A stretch of 25,052 bases of DNA from an uncultured Oscillospiraceae bacterium (GCA_934591815.1 CAKTPV010000025.1:1-25052); one strand, 5' to 3'; counted from the first letter of the stretch, positions 7,405 to 15,445 are shown. Program-made: numbers and translations. The notes: generated from the letters alone by a model not told the origin.

Positions 7405-8325
7405 TCAGCGGGTGGTGGGCGGCGGCGCGTTCCAGCCGTCGGGGAAGTTTGCCAGCACCCAGCGGCGGGTGTGATCGATAAAGGCACGGGTGCTGTTGGA
7501 CAGGGCGTCCTTATCCTTGACGCAGATGCCGATGTTCCGATAGAAGGGCTGGGGCAGGGAACAGGCCACCAGCGGGTAGGCGCAGCGGTAGAGCATCAGC
7601 TCCTCCATGATGCTGATGCCCAGCCCGTTGGACACCATGGCCAGAATGGTCTGGTCCTGCTGAACGGTGTACTGGATCTTCGGCTTGACACCCAGCGTGT
7701 CGAACACCGCCTGTATCTCGTAGTCGTCCCCCTCATCCAGCAGGATCAGGGGGTATTTTTCCAGTGCCGCCGGCGGGAAGGGATCGGCGCCGGCCAGCGG
7801 GTGTCCACAGGGGACGATGACCTTCCACTGGTCCCGCTGCAGCAGCCAGCAGTCCAGGTACTTCTCCGCCGGAGCGGGCAGGCTGATAAAGCCGCAGTCC
7901 GCCTGCCCGCTGAGCACCCAGTCGCTGATCTCGTTGTTGAAGTTGGAGGGCAGCAGCTCAAATTCGATGCGGGGGTACAGCTCCTGAAACGTCTTGAGGA
8001 TGTTGGGCAGCCACTTTTCCGATACGCTGGTGAAGGTGGCGACCTTCACCAGGCCGGTTTCCAGCCCCCGCAGGTCGGCAGCCCGCTGCTCCAGCTGGTG
8101 CTGCATGGCGCACATCTTCTCAAAATAGGGCATCAGCGCCCGGCCGTCCGCCGTGGGGGTGACGCCGCCGTGGCTGCGGATGAGCAGGGACACGCCCAGC
8201 TCCTCCTCCAGCGAGTTGATGGCGTGGCTGATGCCGGACTGGGTAAAGCTCAGCTCCCGCGCCGCCGCCGTAAAGCTGCCGCGCTCCACCGTTTTCAAAA
8301 AAATCTGATATTTTGCCACGCTCAT
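7405..8325 (-). CDS. LysR-type transcriptional regulator
   Basis: A 306-aa DNA-binding regulator. The N-terminal winged helix-turn-helix (about 4-60) has the standard LysR pattern: GSFTAAARELSFTQSGISHAI at 16-36, then LEEELGV and LIR at about 48-50. The rest is a two-lobed effector-binding domain. The start at 8325 is chosen because AAAGGAG lies about 10 bases upstream. An in-frame start 22 codons earlier has no ribosome site and would cover the promoter. The divergent control region (8351-8442) and the adjoining transporter and amidohydrolase suggest it senses a small molecule connected with those genes. The effector is unknown. Confidence 0.93.
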   Translation of the reverse strand: MSVAKYQIFLKTVERGSFTAAARELSFTQSGISHAINSLEEELGVSLLIRSHGGVTPTADGRALMPYFEKMCAMQHQLEQRAADLRGLETGLVKVATFTSVSEKWLPNILKTFQELYPRIEFELLPSNFNNEISDWVLSGQADCGFISLPAPAEKYLDCWLLQRDQWKVIVPCGHPLAGADPFPPAALEKYPLILLDEGDDYEIQAVFDTLGVKPKIQYTVQQDQTILAMVSNGLGISIMEELMLYRCAYPLVACSLPQPFYRNIGICVKDKDALSNSTRAFIDHTRRWVLANFPDGWNAPPPTTR

Positions 8326-8350
8326 GCCGCCACGCTCCTTTCTCAGTGTC

Positions 8351-8379
8351 AGTATACCACACCGCGTCGTGCAGTGCAA
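8351..8379 (-). promoter_or_regulatory. Promoter of the LysR-type regulator gene
   Basis: On the minus strand there is -35 TTGCAC (8374-8379), a 17-base spacer and -10 TATACT (8351-8356) extended by TGG. The predicted start near 8344 lies about 20 bases before the start codon. Confidence 0.75.
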
Positions 8380-8386
8380 AGTAATT

Positions 8387-8403
8387 TTCATGATTTTGAT
8401 GAA
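8387..8403. promoter_or_regulatory. LysR-type operator between divergent promoters
   Basis: TTCAT (8387-8391), 7 bases, ATGAA (8399-8403) is a perfect inverted repeat containing the T-N11-A signature of LysR-family binding sites. It lies 8 bases upstream of the lysR -35 and 10 bases upstream of the -35 of the divergent small gene, the usual place for autorepression plus divergent activation. Confidence 0.65.
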
Positions 8404-8413
8404 TATGATGCGT

Positions 8414-8442
8414 TTTACAAATCCAATATTGTGTGATACAGT
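8414..8442 (+). promoter_or_regulatory. Promoter of the 26-codon gene
   Basis: TTTACA (8414-8419), a 17-base spacer, and TACAGT (8437-8442) extended by TGA. Expected start near 8449, leader about 47 bases. The -10 is a 4/6 match. Confidence 0.5.
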
Positions 8443-8495
8443 AAAGATACATTAAAGAGACGTTAAGAAAACAACAGAAAAGGAGGCGCTGAAGC

Positions 8496-8576
8496 ATGGG
8501 CCCGAATATTATGTTGGCAGCTCTGGCCGGTCTTCTTCTGGTGGTCGGCATCGTCAGCAGAGTCACAGACAAGTAA
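8496..8576 (+). CDS. 26-aa predicted membrane peptide
   Basis: ATG at 8496 is preceded by a perfect AGGAGG (8481-8486) at 9-base spacing and opens a 26-codon frame ending in TAA. The peptide MGPNIMLAALAGLLLVVGIVSRVTDK has a single hydrophobic helix (about residues 5-20) with a charged C-terminal end, as in small single-pass membrane proteins. It has its own promoter, a LysR-type operator upstream and a strong terminator downstream, so it forms a discrete transcription unit of about 230 bases. I do not recognise a family. It could be a regulator of the neighbouring transporter, a type I toxin-like peptide or an unrelated stress peptide. No antitoxin RNA could be identified by eye. Confidence 0.65.
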   Translation: MGPNIMLAALAGLLLVVGIVSRVTDK

Positions 8577-8610
8577 AAACTTTTCTTTTCCCCGTTATGC
8601 ATGATCTCTC

Positions 8611-8676
8611 CCGGAGGGACCTCCCTGAACCTCCGGCACGACAGTCCCGCGCAGTGCGCGGGGCTGTCGCGTTTTT
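8611..8676 (+). terminator. Terminator of the small-peptide transcript, with upstream stem
   Basis: The 14-bp arms at 8639-8652 and 8656-8669 (CGACAGTCCCGCGC against GCGCGGGGCTGTCG) fold around AGT and are followed by TTTTT (8672-8676). A second stem, CCGGAGG (8611-8617) with CCTCCGG (8630-8636), lies just upstream and shows two CCTCC motifs. The rest of the gap to 8730 contains no gene. Confidence 0.85.
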
Positions 8677-8729
8677 CGGGGCGGTACGGCAGAAAAGAAA
8701 AGCTTCCTATATCATTCCGTGGTTGCTTA

Positions 8730-8738
8730 TGGTATAAT
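8730..8738 (+). promoter_or_regulatory. Extended -10 promoter of the DMT transporter gene
   Basis: TGG followed by a consensus TATAAT (8733-8738). No clear -35 at 17 bases. Predicted start near 8745, about 50 bases before the ATG. Confidence 0.6.
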
Positions 8739-8793
8739 CGCCGCAGAATGACTGCCGCATAAGGCGGCTGCAAAGAAAAAGAGGTATCGGGAC

Positions 8794-9726
8794 ATGACAC
8801 AGAAAAAGACGCATACGCTGTCGCTGCTGGCGGCACTGACCTCCGCCGTGATCTTCGGCATGAGCTTTATGTTCTCCAAGCTGGCGCTGGAGGTGGCGGC
8901 GCCCACGGTGCTGCTGGCCTTTCGGTTCACCGTGGCGGTGGCGGCCATGTCGCTGGTCATCTTAGTCAATGCGCTGGTGGGAAAGCTCCGGGGGCGTCCG
9001 CTGTTCGCCTTTTCCCTGCGGGGAAAGCCGGTGTATAAGCTGGTGCTGCTGGGCATCGTGCAGCCGGTGGCCTATTTCATCTTCGAAAACTACGGCATCC
9101 TGTACACCTCCTCGGCGGTGGCGGGCACCATCATCGCCGCCGTACCGGTGTGCTGCATCCTGATGGATGTGCTGGTGCTCCACGAGCGGGTGACGCTGAA
9201 GCAGGTGCTGTGCGCGCTGGGCGCCATCGGCGGCGTGGCGCTGATCTCTGTGGGCGGCGCCATGATGGTCTCCGCGCTGGGTATGCTGTTTCTGGTGCTG
9301 ACCATGCTCAGCGATACGCTGTACTACGGCATCAGCCACAACGCCGCCAAGCGCTTCACACCCTTTGAGATGACCTACGTCATGTTCATCGTGGGCATGG
9401 TGGTGTTCATCCCGGTAGGACTGATCTATGCCGGCGGGCTGCATAGCCCCCTTATCACCGGGCCTATGCACGACGGCGGCTTCTGGGTGGCGGTGCTGTA
9501 TCTGGGGCTTTTGTCCTCGGTGCTGGCCTACGGCCTGCTGAACTTCGCCAACAGCCATCTGTCCGTGTCGGAGACTTCGCTGTTTTCCAACGTGACAACG
9601 GTGGTATCGGTGCTGGCGGGCGTGGTGCTGCTGAAGGAACCGTTCAGCGTGTGGCAGATGCTGGGCGTGGCGGTGATCCTGGTCTGCGTATTCGTCGCCA
9701 ACGTATCCGGCGGCAAGGAGAGCTAA
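8794..9726 (+). CDS. DMT-superfamily transporter (EamA type)
   Basis: A 310-aa integral membrane protein with about ten hydrophobic helices arranged as two EamA repeats (about 10-150 and 163-305). The N-terminal repeat shows the FGMSFMFSKLAL segment, and the second ends in SLFSNVTTVVSVLAGVVLLKEPFSVWQMLG, typical of drug/metabolite exporters. Members move amino acids, metabolites or drugs, usually outward; the substrate here cannot be told. The start is preceded by AGAGGT at about 8 bases. The amidohydrolase follows 35 bases after the stop with no terminator between, so the two are probably one operon, perhaps moving a product or substrate of that enzyme. Confidence 0.93.
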   Translation: MTQKKTHTLSLLAALTSAVIFGMSFMFSKLALEVAAPTVLLAFRFTVAVAAMSLVILVNALVGKLRGRPLFAFSLRGKPVYKLVLLGIVQPVAYFIFENYGILYTSSAVAGTIIAAVPVCCILMDVLVLHERVTLKQVLCALGAIGGVALISVGGAMMVSALGMLFLVLTMLSDTLYYGISHNAAKRFTPFEMTYVMFIVGMVVFIPVGLIYAGGLHSPLITGPMHDGGFWVAVLYLGLLSSVLAYGLLNFANSHLSVSETSLFSNVTTVVSVLAGVVLLKEPFSVWQMLGVAVILVCVFVANVSGGKES

Positions 9727-9761
9727 AGGAACTCTGACGATTTTTTACAGGAGGTGCTGCG

Positions 9762-11054
9762 ATGTACAAAAACGAGACGCGCTATGCGCTGATAAACGGC
9801 GTTCTGCTGGACGGAACGCGGGACATGACCCCCCAGACCGGCAAGGTCGTCTGTGTGGAGGGCAGCAAGATCGCCGCCGTCACCGACGGCCCTGTACCCG
9901 CCGGGTATGAGCCGGTGGATCTGGCGGGACGGTATATCCTGCCGGGACTGATCAACCTGCACGTACACCTGCCGGCCTCCGGCAAGCCGAAAAAGAAGCC
10001 CTCTGACCCGAAAAAGCTGGTGAAGCTCATCACCTCCAACGGTCTCATGCGCCGGGTGGGCGTCAAGCTCTGCGAGAGCTACGCCAGAACGGAGCTGCTC
10101 AGCGGCGTCACCACCGTCCGTACCGTGGGCGGCGTGGCGGACTTCGACACCATCATCCGCCAGAAGGCGGCGGCAGGCGAGATCCTAAGCCCCCGGGTGG
10201 TGGCCTCCAATATGGCGGTATCCGTACCGGGCGGCCACATGGCTGGCTCGCTGGCCTACGAGGCCCGGACGCCGGAGGAGGCGGCGGCCTACGTGGAGCG
10301 GATCGCGGCGGAAAAGCCCGACCTCATCAAGCTGATGATCACCGGCGGCGTGATGGACGCCGAGGTGGTGGGCGAGCCGGGCGTTCTGCGGATGGAGCCG
10401 CCGCTGGTGAAGGCCGCCTGCGATAAGGCCCACGGGCTGGGCATGAAGGTGGCCGCCCATGTGGAGAGCCCGGAGGGTGTCCGGGTGGCGCTGGAGAACG
10501 GCGTGGACTCCATCGAGCACGGCGCCAAGCCGGATGAGGAGATCCTGCGCCTGCTCAGGGAGCACGGCGCGTTTCAGGTGGCGACCCTCTCCCCTGCCAT
10601 CCCCTATGCGCTGTTTGACCGCAGCGTCTCCCATGCCACCTACGAGCAGCAGGAGAACGGCAAGGTGGTGCTGGAGGGCGTGATCGCCATGGCCCGGGCG
10701 TGTCTGGAAAACGACATCCCCGTGGGACTGGGCACCGATACCGGCTGCCCCTACGTCACCCACTACGATATGTGGCGTGAGCTGTGCTACTTCGTGAAAT
10801 ACTGCGGCGTGACGCCTGCCTTTGCGCTGCACAGCGCCACGCTGCGCAACGCCCGGCTGGCGGGCATCGACAGCGTCACCGGCTCCGTGGAGGCGGGGAA
10901 GGCCGCCGATCTCGTCGTGTGCGACAAAGACCCGCTGGCCGATCTGTCGGTGCTGCGGAGCCTGCACATGGTCATCAAGGACGGCGTCCGCATCGAGCAT
11001 CCCACCGTGAAGAAGCTGCCGGAGGTGGAGCGGGAGCTGGATAAATTCCTGTGA
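9762..11054 (+). CDS. Metal-dependent amidohydrolase (imidazolonepropionase-like)
   Basis: A 430-aa cytoplasmic hydrolase of the amidohydrolase superfamily (COG1228 style). All expected metal and catalytic positions are visible: His67-x-His69 in LINLHVHLP, Lys190 in DLIKLMITGG (likely carbamylated bridge), His233 in KVAAHVESPEG, His253 in SIEHGAKPDEE, and Asp326 in GLGTDTG. The N-terminal strand domain and the C-terminal GSVEAGKAADLVVCDKDPL complete the composite beta-sandwich. Such enzymes cleave C-N bonds in cyclic amides or X-Pro-type dipeptides; the true substrate is unknown. CAGGAGG lies 9 bases before the ATG. It is likely co-transcribed with the EamA transporter and ends at a bidirectional terminator. 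Confidence 0.92.
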   Translation: MYKNETRYALINGVLLDGTRDMTPQTGKVVCVEGSKIAAVTDGPVPAGYEPVDLAGRYILPGLINLHVHLPASGKPKKKPSDPKKLVKLITSNGLMRRVGVKLCESYARTELLSGVTTVRTVGGVADFDTIIRQKAAAGEILSPRVVASNMAVSVPGGHMAGSLAYEARTPEEAAAYVERIAAEKPDLIKLMITGGVMDAEVVGEPGVLRMEPPLVKAACDKAHGLGMKVAAHVESPEGVRVALENGVDSIEHGAKPDEEILRLLREHGAFQVATLSPAIPYALFDRSVSHATYEQQENGKVVLEGVIAMARACLENDIPVGLGTDTGCPYVTHYDMWRELCYFVKYCGVTPAFALHSATLRNARLAGIDSVTGSVEAGKAADLVVCDKDPLADLSVLRSLHMVIKDGVRIEHPTVKKLPEVERELDKFL

Positions 11055-11076
11055 GATGTACCGCGTGTAAAAACGA

Positions 11077-11108
11077 AAACGGGACGACCCGATCGGGTCG
11101 TCCCGTTT
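11077..11108. terminator. Bidirectional terminator between convergent genes
   Basis: AAACGGGACGACCC (11077-11090), a GATC loop and GGGTCGTCCCGTTT (11095-11108) form a perfect 14-bp stem. It lies 22 bases after the amidohydrolase stop and 21 bases from the convergent phosphatase stop. Confidence 0.9.
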
Positions 11109-11129
11109 GCTATTGTTCCGGCATAGCTC

Positions 11130-11903
11130 TTACAGCGCTAATTCCTTCAGCACGCCGTGACATTTGGCGTTGGCGGCAAACACCGACGAGGGGTGCAGCA
11201 CATCCAGCGGCGTATCCGCCAGCGTGGTGACGGTTCCGCCGGCCTCCGCCACGATCAGGCTGCCGGCGGCGTAGTCCCACGGGGACAGACGGCACTCGTA
11301 GAACAGCTCCACCCGTCCGGCCGCCACCTGACACAGATCCAGCGCCGCCGCCCCGAAGCGGCGGAAGTCCAGACCCTTTTCGTACAGCTGCCGCATCAGG
11401 GAAAAGCTGCGCTCCGTCAGACTGCGGTCGTAGATGGTGGAGCCGCAGAGGAACACGGCGTGTGCCATGTCCTTGTCGCTGACGCGGATGGGAAGACCGT
11501 TGCAGAACGCGCCGCAGTCCTTCTGGGCGGAGAACAGCTCGTCGGCAAAGGGGTCATAGACCACGGCGTACTCCACCTGCCCGTCGTGGGCCAGCGCCAC
11601 GGAGATGTTGCTGTAATGCAGGCGGCGGACAAAGTTGGTGGTGCCGTCGATGGGGTCGACGATAAACGTCCACGGCTGGGTCAGCGCCGCGTGATCCCCC
11701 TCCTCGCCGAAGAAATCCGCCTCCGGCAGCAGCGTCAGCAGCTCCCGCTTCAAAAAGCCCTGTACCGCCACATCGTACTTGGTGACAAGGTCGGCGGCGC
11801 CGTTCTTCTCCGAAGTGACCTGCTCGATGTCGTGGGCCTCCCGCACCATGTCCCCGGCGCACCGGACGATGCGCTCCAGTTCCTGCATCATATTCTCCTT
11901 CAT
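11130..11903 (-). CDS. Inositol-monophosphatase-family phosphatase
   Basis: A 257-aa Mg2+-dependent phosphatase of the SuhB/IMPase/CysQ fold. Metal-binding motifs are complete: GEEG with Glu67/Glu68, DPIDGTTNF with Asp83, Asp86 and Thr88, and WDYAAG with Asp210. Substrates in the family include inositol phosphates, 3'-phosphoadenosine phosphate, NADP and sugar phosphates. The sequence does not settle which. The start at 11903 overlaps the stop of the upstream deacylase as ATGA, with GGAGG 9 bases upstream, so translation is probably coupled. It is the last gene of the minus-strand operon beginning with the response regulator. Confidence 0.93.
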   Translation of the reverse strand: MKENMMQELERIVRCAGDMVREAHDIEQVTSEKNGAADLVTKYDVAVQGFLKRELLTLLPEADFFGEEGDHAALTQPWTFIVDPIDGTTNFVRRLHYSNISVALAHDGQVEYAVVYDPFADELFSAQKDCGAFCNGLPIRVSDKDMAHAVFLCGSTIYDRSLTERSFSLMRQLYEKGLDFRRFGAAALDLCQVAAGRVELFYECRLSPWDYAAGSLIVAEAGGTVTTLADTPLDVLHPSSVFAANAKCHGVLKELAL

Positions 11904-13492
11904 AGGGCATCCCTCCTGATGACTGTTCCGGCTTGTGCGCCGGTGTATGTATCGTGTATGACCGCCGGCTCTCCTGCCACCAGCACGGCGTCCAGTCCGG
12001 ACGCCATCCGGCAGGGGTGCTGATAGTCGCCGTTTTCCCGGAGCTGCGCCAGGTCAAAGACGCAGAGATCCGCGTCCATGCCCGGGGCGATGCGCCCCTT
12101 GCCCCGCAGACGCAGCGCCTTGGCGGGAAGTGCCGTCATCTTCCGGACGGCCTGCTCCGGCGTGAGAATGTGCTTCTCCATGACGAAGTGTTGGATAAGC
12201 CGGGGGAATGTGCCGTAAACGCGGGGATGGGGCATCCCCTCCGTGGGGTAGGTGGCGTCGGAGATCAGATTGGACAGCTCGCTTTGCAGAATGGCGGCGA
12301 TGTCCTCCTCCGAGGCCATGAAGTCGATCATGGTGATCTGGCAGTCCTCCCGTACCAGCAGGTCGCAGCAGCAGTTCAGCGGGTCCTGCCCCGTCAGTGC
12401 CGCGATCTGGGCAAGGCTCTTGCCCAGAAAGGGGTGATCCTCCGGACAGTGGAGACTGGTGAGGTAGATGCCGTCCCAGCCCGCCAGACGGGCAATGTCG
12501 TCGAAGCCTTCACCTGTCTCGATGCGCTGCGCCAGCTCCCGCCGGGCGGCGGGGTCACGGAGCCGCCGCACCACCGCGTCCATGCCGCCCTCCAGAAACT
12601 CCGGCGGCAGGATGTGCAGCAGCTGGGTAGAGCCGGCGGTGTAGGGGTACACGTCGCAGGAGACGTCCAGCCCCTCCTGCCGCGCCTGCTCCAAAAGCGC
12701 CAGCGCACGGGGGATCTTTTGGCCCCAGCTGTCCCGCCCCATGGCCTTCAGGTGGCTGATGTGCAGGGGGATGCGGAGCGTCCGCGCCACGGTGAGCATC
12801 TCCTCCACGGCGGTGCAGACCCCGGCGCCCTCCTGCCGCATATGAACGGTGAGGGGAATATCCTGTCCCCGCAGCGGCGCCAGCGCGCGGAGCAGCTCCT
12901 CCGTGGTGCAGAAGCACTCCGGCGCATAGCCCAGACCCAGCGACACGCCCAGCGCACCGTCGGCCAGCGCCTGCTCCATGGCGCGGTGGATGGCGCGGTA
13001 GTGCGCGTCCTCCAGACGCTCCAGCTCATACCCGGCGGCGTTCGCCCGCAGGGTACCCATGCCCACCAGCATCCCGGTATGGAGGGGCGGCGCCTGCAGC
13101 GCCGATAGATACGCCGCCATGGAGACGGCGGGCAGCGTCTCCGGTATGTCGCCGGTGATGGGCCGCAGGTAGGCGCGGATGGCGGCGTCGTGCGCGCCGC
13201 CGAAGGGGGCGGCGGACAGGCCGCAGTTGCCGTTGACGATGGTGGTCAGCCCCTGCCGCAGCTCCAGCTCCCCGTAGCCGGGGCGGAATGCCGCCGCGTC
13301 GGCGTGGCGGTGGATGTCGATAAAGCCGGGGGTCACCGCCTTGCCGGAGGCGTCGATGATGCGGCACGCTTGGGCAGCGGACAGGTCGTCCACCGCCGCG
13401 ATCCTTCCGGCGGCGATGCCCACATCGGCGGTAAAGCCGGGACGGCCGGTGCCGTCGAGCACCGTACCGCCGCGGATAATGGTATCAAACAC
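11900..13492 (-). CDS. N-acyl-D-amino-acid deacylase family amidohydrolase
   Basis: A 530-aa enzyme of the D-aminoacylase family, which releases D-amino acids from N-acyl-D-amino acids or related compounds. Visible ligands match the family: His61-x-His63 in GFIDIHRHAD, metal-ligand Cys90 in NGNCGLS, His217 in TVHMRQEG, His247 in ISHLKAMG, Asp412 in ISDATYP, plus HPRVYGTFPR. It begins with GTG (13492) after an AGGGAG site. The kinase gene ends 12 bases upstream with no terminator between, so the enzyme is made from the two-component transcript. The downstream phosphatase overlaps by 4 bases. Substrates may be cell-wall-derived or environmental acylated D-amino acids; this is inference. Confidence 0.93.
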   Translation of the reverse strand: MFDTIIRGGTVLDGTGRPGFTADVGIAAGRIAAVDDLSAAQACRIIDASGKAVTPGFIDIHRHADAAAFRPGYGELELRQGLTTIVNGNCGLSAAPFGGAHDAAIRAYLRPITGDIPETLPAVSMAAYLSALQAPPLHTGMLVGMGTLRANAAGYELERLEDAHYRAIHRAMEQALADGALGVSLGLGYAPECFCTTEELLRALAPLRGQDIPLTVHMRQEGAGVCTAVEEMLTVARTLRIPLHISHLKAMGRDSWGQKIPRALALLEQARQEGLDVSCDVYPYTAGSTQLLHILPPEFLEGGMDAVVRRLRDPAARRELAQRIETGEGFDDIARLAGWDGIYLTSLHCPEDHPFLGKSLAQIAALTGQDPLNCCCDLLVREDCQITMIDFMASEEDIAAILQSELSNLISDATYPTEGMPHPRVYGTFPRLIQHFVMEKHILTPEQAVRKMTALPAKALRLRGKGRIAPGMDADLCVFDLAQLRENGDYQHPCRMASGLDAVLVAGEPAVIHDTYTGAQAGTVIRRDAL

Positions 13493-13504
13493 AGTATCGT
13501 CTCC

Positions 13505-14707
13505 CTACTTCCCCGGTTGGACGGGGATGGTGATGGTAAAGCGGGTGACGCCCCCGCCGCTGTCGCAGCGGATAGCGCCCCGGTGCGCCTCCACGATGGC
13601 CTTGGCAATGGGAAGACCCAGCCCGAAGCTGCCCTCGTCGGTGCGGGAGGCATCCGCCCGGTAAAACCGGTCGAAGATGTGGGGCAGTTTGTCGGCGGGG
13701 ATGGCGTCCCCTTGGTTTTCCACCCACAGGCAGGCGTTTTTCCCCTGCCGCACCGCGTCCAGCCGGATCTCCGTGTGGGGCGCGGCGTATTTGATGGCGT
13801 TGTCCAGCAGAACGGCCACCGCCTGCTCCAGCTTCTGCCCGTCGCCCCGTACCCAAAGCCCCGGCGCAATGTCGTAGGACAACGTGTGTCCCGCCTCATA
13901 CGCCACCGGCTCAAACCGCAGGGCCACGTTGGCTGCCGCGTCCGACAGATCCGCCGTGGTATCCGGCAGGCGGGTATCGCCCCGCTCCACCCGGGACAAT
14001 GTGAGCATATCCTCCACCAGATGCTTCATCCGGCGGGACTCGGCGCGGATGTTGTCCACATACTGCCGCTGCTCCGGCGCGGCGCTCTGTTCCAGCAGCT
14101 CCGTCGAGGACAGGATCACCGTCAGGGGTGTTTTCAGCTCGTGGCTGGCGTCGGACAGGAACTGCTTCTGCTGCGCCCACGCCCGGTCCACCGGGCGGGT
14201 CACAGCACCGCTGAGCACATAGCTGCACGCGAACAGCACCGCCAGCGCCGCAAGGCCGATGAGCAGGCTGCCGGTCAGCAGACTGCGGAGGGTGGCCTGC
14301 TCCAGCGTGCTGTCGGTAAAGGCGATGCGGGTGGACAGCAGCCCCTCCTGCCGCAGATAGCGCAGGTGGTGTGCCGGCAGCACGCCCTCGCCGCTCTCCG
14401 CCGTCAGTGCGGCGGTGACGATCTCCGCCAGCGCCGCCTTGTCCGTCAGGTCGTAGTAGCTGTTGCCGGAGATGCGGACGGTGCCGCTGGCATAGACCTC
14501 CGCCACAAAGCAGGGCAGTCCCTCCTGCCCCGGCTGGGACAGCTCATAGCCGCTGCCGGGTTGGAGCGCCTGCTGTAATTGCTGGCGCACATTGCGGGAG
14601 ATGACGGCGCGGGAGGAGAAGTACACAGCGGCGAATACCGCCAGCAGCACGCAGAACACCATACCCATGTTCAGCCCCACGACCTTCCAGCGAAGCTTGC
14701 GGATCAT
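13505..14707 (-). CDS. Sensor histidine kinase
   Basis: A 400-aa membrane kinase paired with the OmpR-type regulator. Helix TM1 spans about 9-30, an extracytoplasmic sensor region about 31-145, and TM2 about 146-168. The H-box is SDASHELKTPLT with phospho-acceptor His189. The ATPase has the N-box LLDNAIKYA, the DRFYRAD F-box and the G-box GSFGLGLPIAKAI. Only about 16 residues separate TM2 from the H-box, so the usual HAMP domain of about 50 residues is missing. The true start is 14707 (GGAGGTGACGGC before ATG), overlapping the regulator stop as ATGA; the frame is open further upstream but that part lies inside the regulator gene. The signal is unknown. Confidence 0.95.
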   Translation of the reverse strand: MIRKLRWKVVGLNMGMVFCVLLAVFAAVYFSSRAVISRNVRQQLQQALQPGSGYELSQPGQEGLPCFVAEVYASGTVRISGNSYYDLTDKAALAEIVTAALTAESGEGVLPAHHLRYLRQEGLLSTRIAFTDSTLEQATLRSLLTGSLLIGLAALAVLFACSYVLSGAVTRPVDRAWAQQKQFLSDASHELKTPLTVILSSTELLEQSAAPEQRQYVDNIRAESRRMKHLVEDMLTLSRVERGDTRLPDTTADLSDAAANVALRFEPVAYEAGHTLSYDIAPGLWVRGDGQKLEQAVAVLLDNAIKYAAPHTEIRLDAVRQGKNACLWVENQGDAIPADKLPHIFDRFYRADASRTDEGSFGLGLPIAKAIVEAHRGAIRCDSGGGVTRFTITIPVQPGK

Positions 14708-15384
14708 GCCGTCACCTCCTCCAGACAGTACCCCACCATGCGCAGCGTCTTGATGCGCACGCGGGAGTGCAGGTGGGTCAGCTTCCGCCGCAGGAAGGAG
14801 ATATACACCTCCACGTTGTTGTCCTCGGCGGCGGAGTCGTAGCCCCATACCTTCAGTATAAGCTGCTCCTTGGACACGATCTGACTGCCGTTCTTCATCA
14901 GCAGCTCCATAAGATCGTACTCCCGGCGGCTCAGGCGGACGGAGCGCTCTCCGCAGGCCAGCAGGAACGTGGCCATTTGCAGGCGCAGGTCTCCAAAGCA
15001 CGTCTCGCCGCTGTCCGCCGTCTCGCCGCCCCGCCGCAGCAGGGAGCGGATGCACGCCAGCAGCTCCTCCGTTTCAAAGGGCTTTGTCAGGTAGTAGTCG
15101 GCGCCGCAGTCCAGCCCCCGCACCCGGTCGCTCACGTCGCTGCGGGCGGTCAGCATCAGCACCGGCACCGTCTCGCCGCCGGCGCGGAGCTGCTGCAACA
15201 GGGAGAAGCCGTCCAGCCCCGGCAGCATAGCGTCCAGCAGCACCAGGTCATAGATGCCGCTGCGGGCGTTGTCCAGCCCGGACACGCCGTCATAGCTGAC
15301 GTCTACGGCGTAGCCCTGCCGGTGCAGCAGCTCCGCCAGCGTGCCGGCCAGACGTTTTTCATCCTCCACGATAAGAATACGCAC
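14704..15384 (-). CDS. OmpR/PhoB-family response regulator
   Basis: A 226-aa DNA-binding regulator. The receiver domain (1-115) has the acidic pair Glu7/Asp8, phospho-acceptor Asp51 in LLDAMLPGLDG, Thr79 and Lys101 in LTKPFE. The C-terminal winged helix (about 128-222) has the family pattern SRREYDLMELLM and VYISFLRRKL. It starts with GTG at 15384 after a GAGGGGG purine run. It is the first gene of a four-gene operon with the kinase, deacylase and phosphatase. OmpR-family dimers bind head-to-tail repeats spaced about 11 bp, so the repeats at 2341-2359 and 16448-16466 are good candidate targets. Confidence 0.96.
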   Translation of the reverse strand: MRILIVEDEKRLAGTLAELLHRQGYAVDVSYDGVSGLDNARSGIYDLVLLDAMLPGLDGFSLLQQLRAGGETVPVLMLTARSDVSDRVRGLDCGADYYLTKPFETEELLACIRSLLRRGGETADSGETCFGDLRLQMATFLLACGERSVRLSRREYDLMELLMKNGSQIVSKEQLILKVWGYDSAAEDNNVEVYISFLRRKLTHLHSRVRIKTLRMVGYCLEEVTA

Positions 15385-15416
15385 GGGCAGTCCCCCTCTT
15401 CTCTGGATCGTCTCCT

Positions 15417-15445
15417 CTTATACCACAAAAAGGTGCGTTTTGCAA
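15417..15445 (-). promoter_or_regulatory. Promoter of the two-component operon
   Basis: On the minus strand there is -35 TTGCAA (15440-15445), a 17-base spacer and -10 TATAAG (15417-15422) extended by TGG. The -35 and part of the spacer lie inside the terminator hairpin of the preceding gene. Confidence 0.65.

Noticed and set aside
8387..8403. Further copy of the OmpR-type direct repeat
   Set aside because: The region shares TTCATG and TTTTG with the operator but lacks the 11-bp period; it is a clean inverted repeat of LysR type instead.
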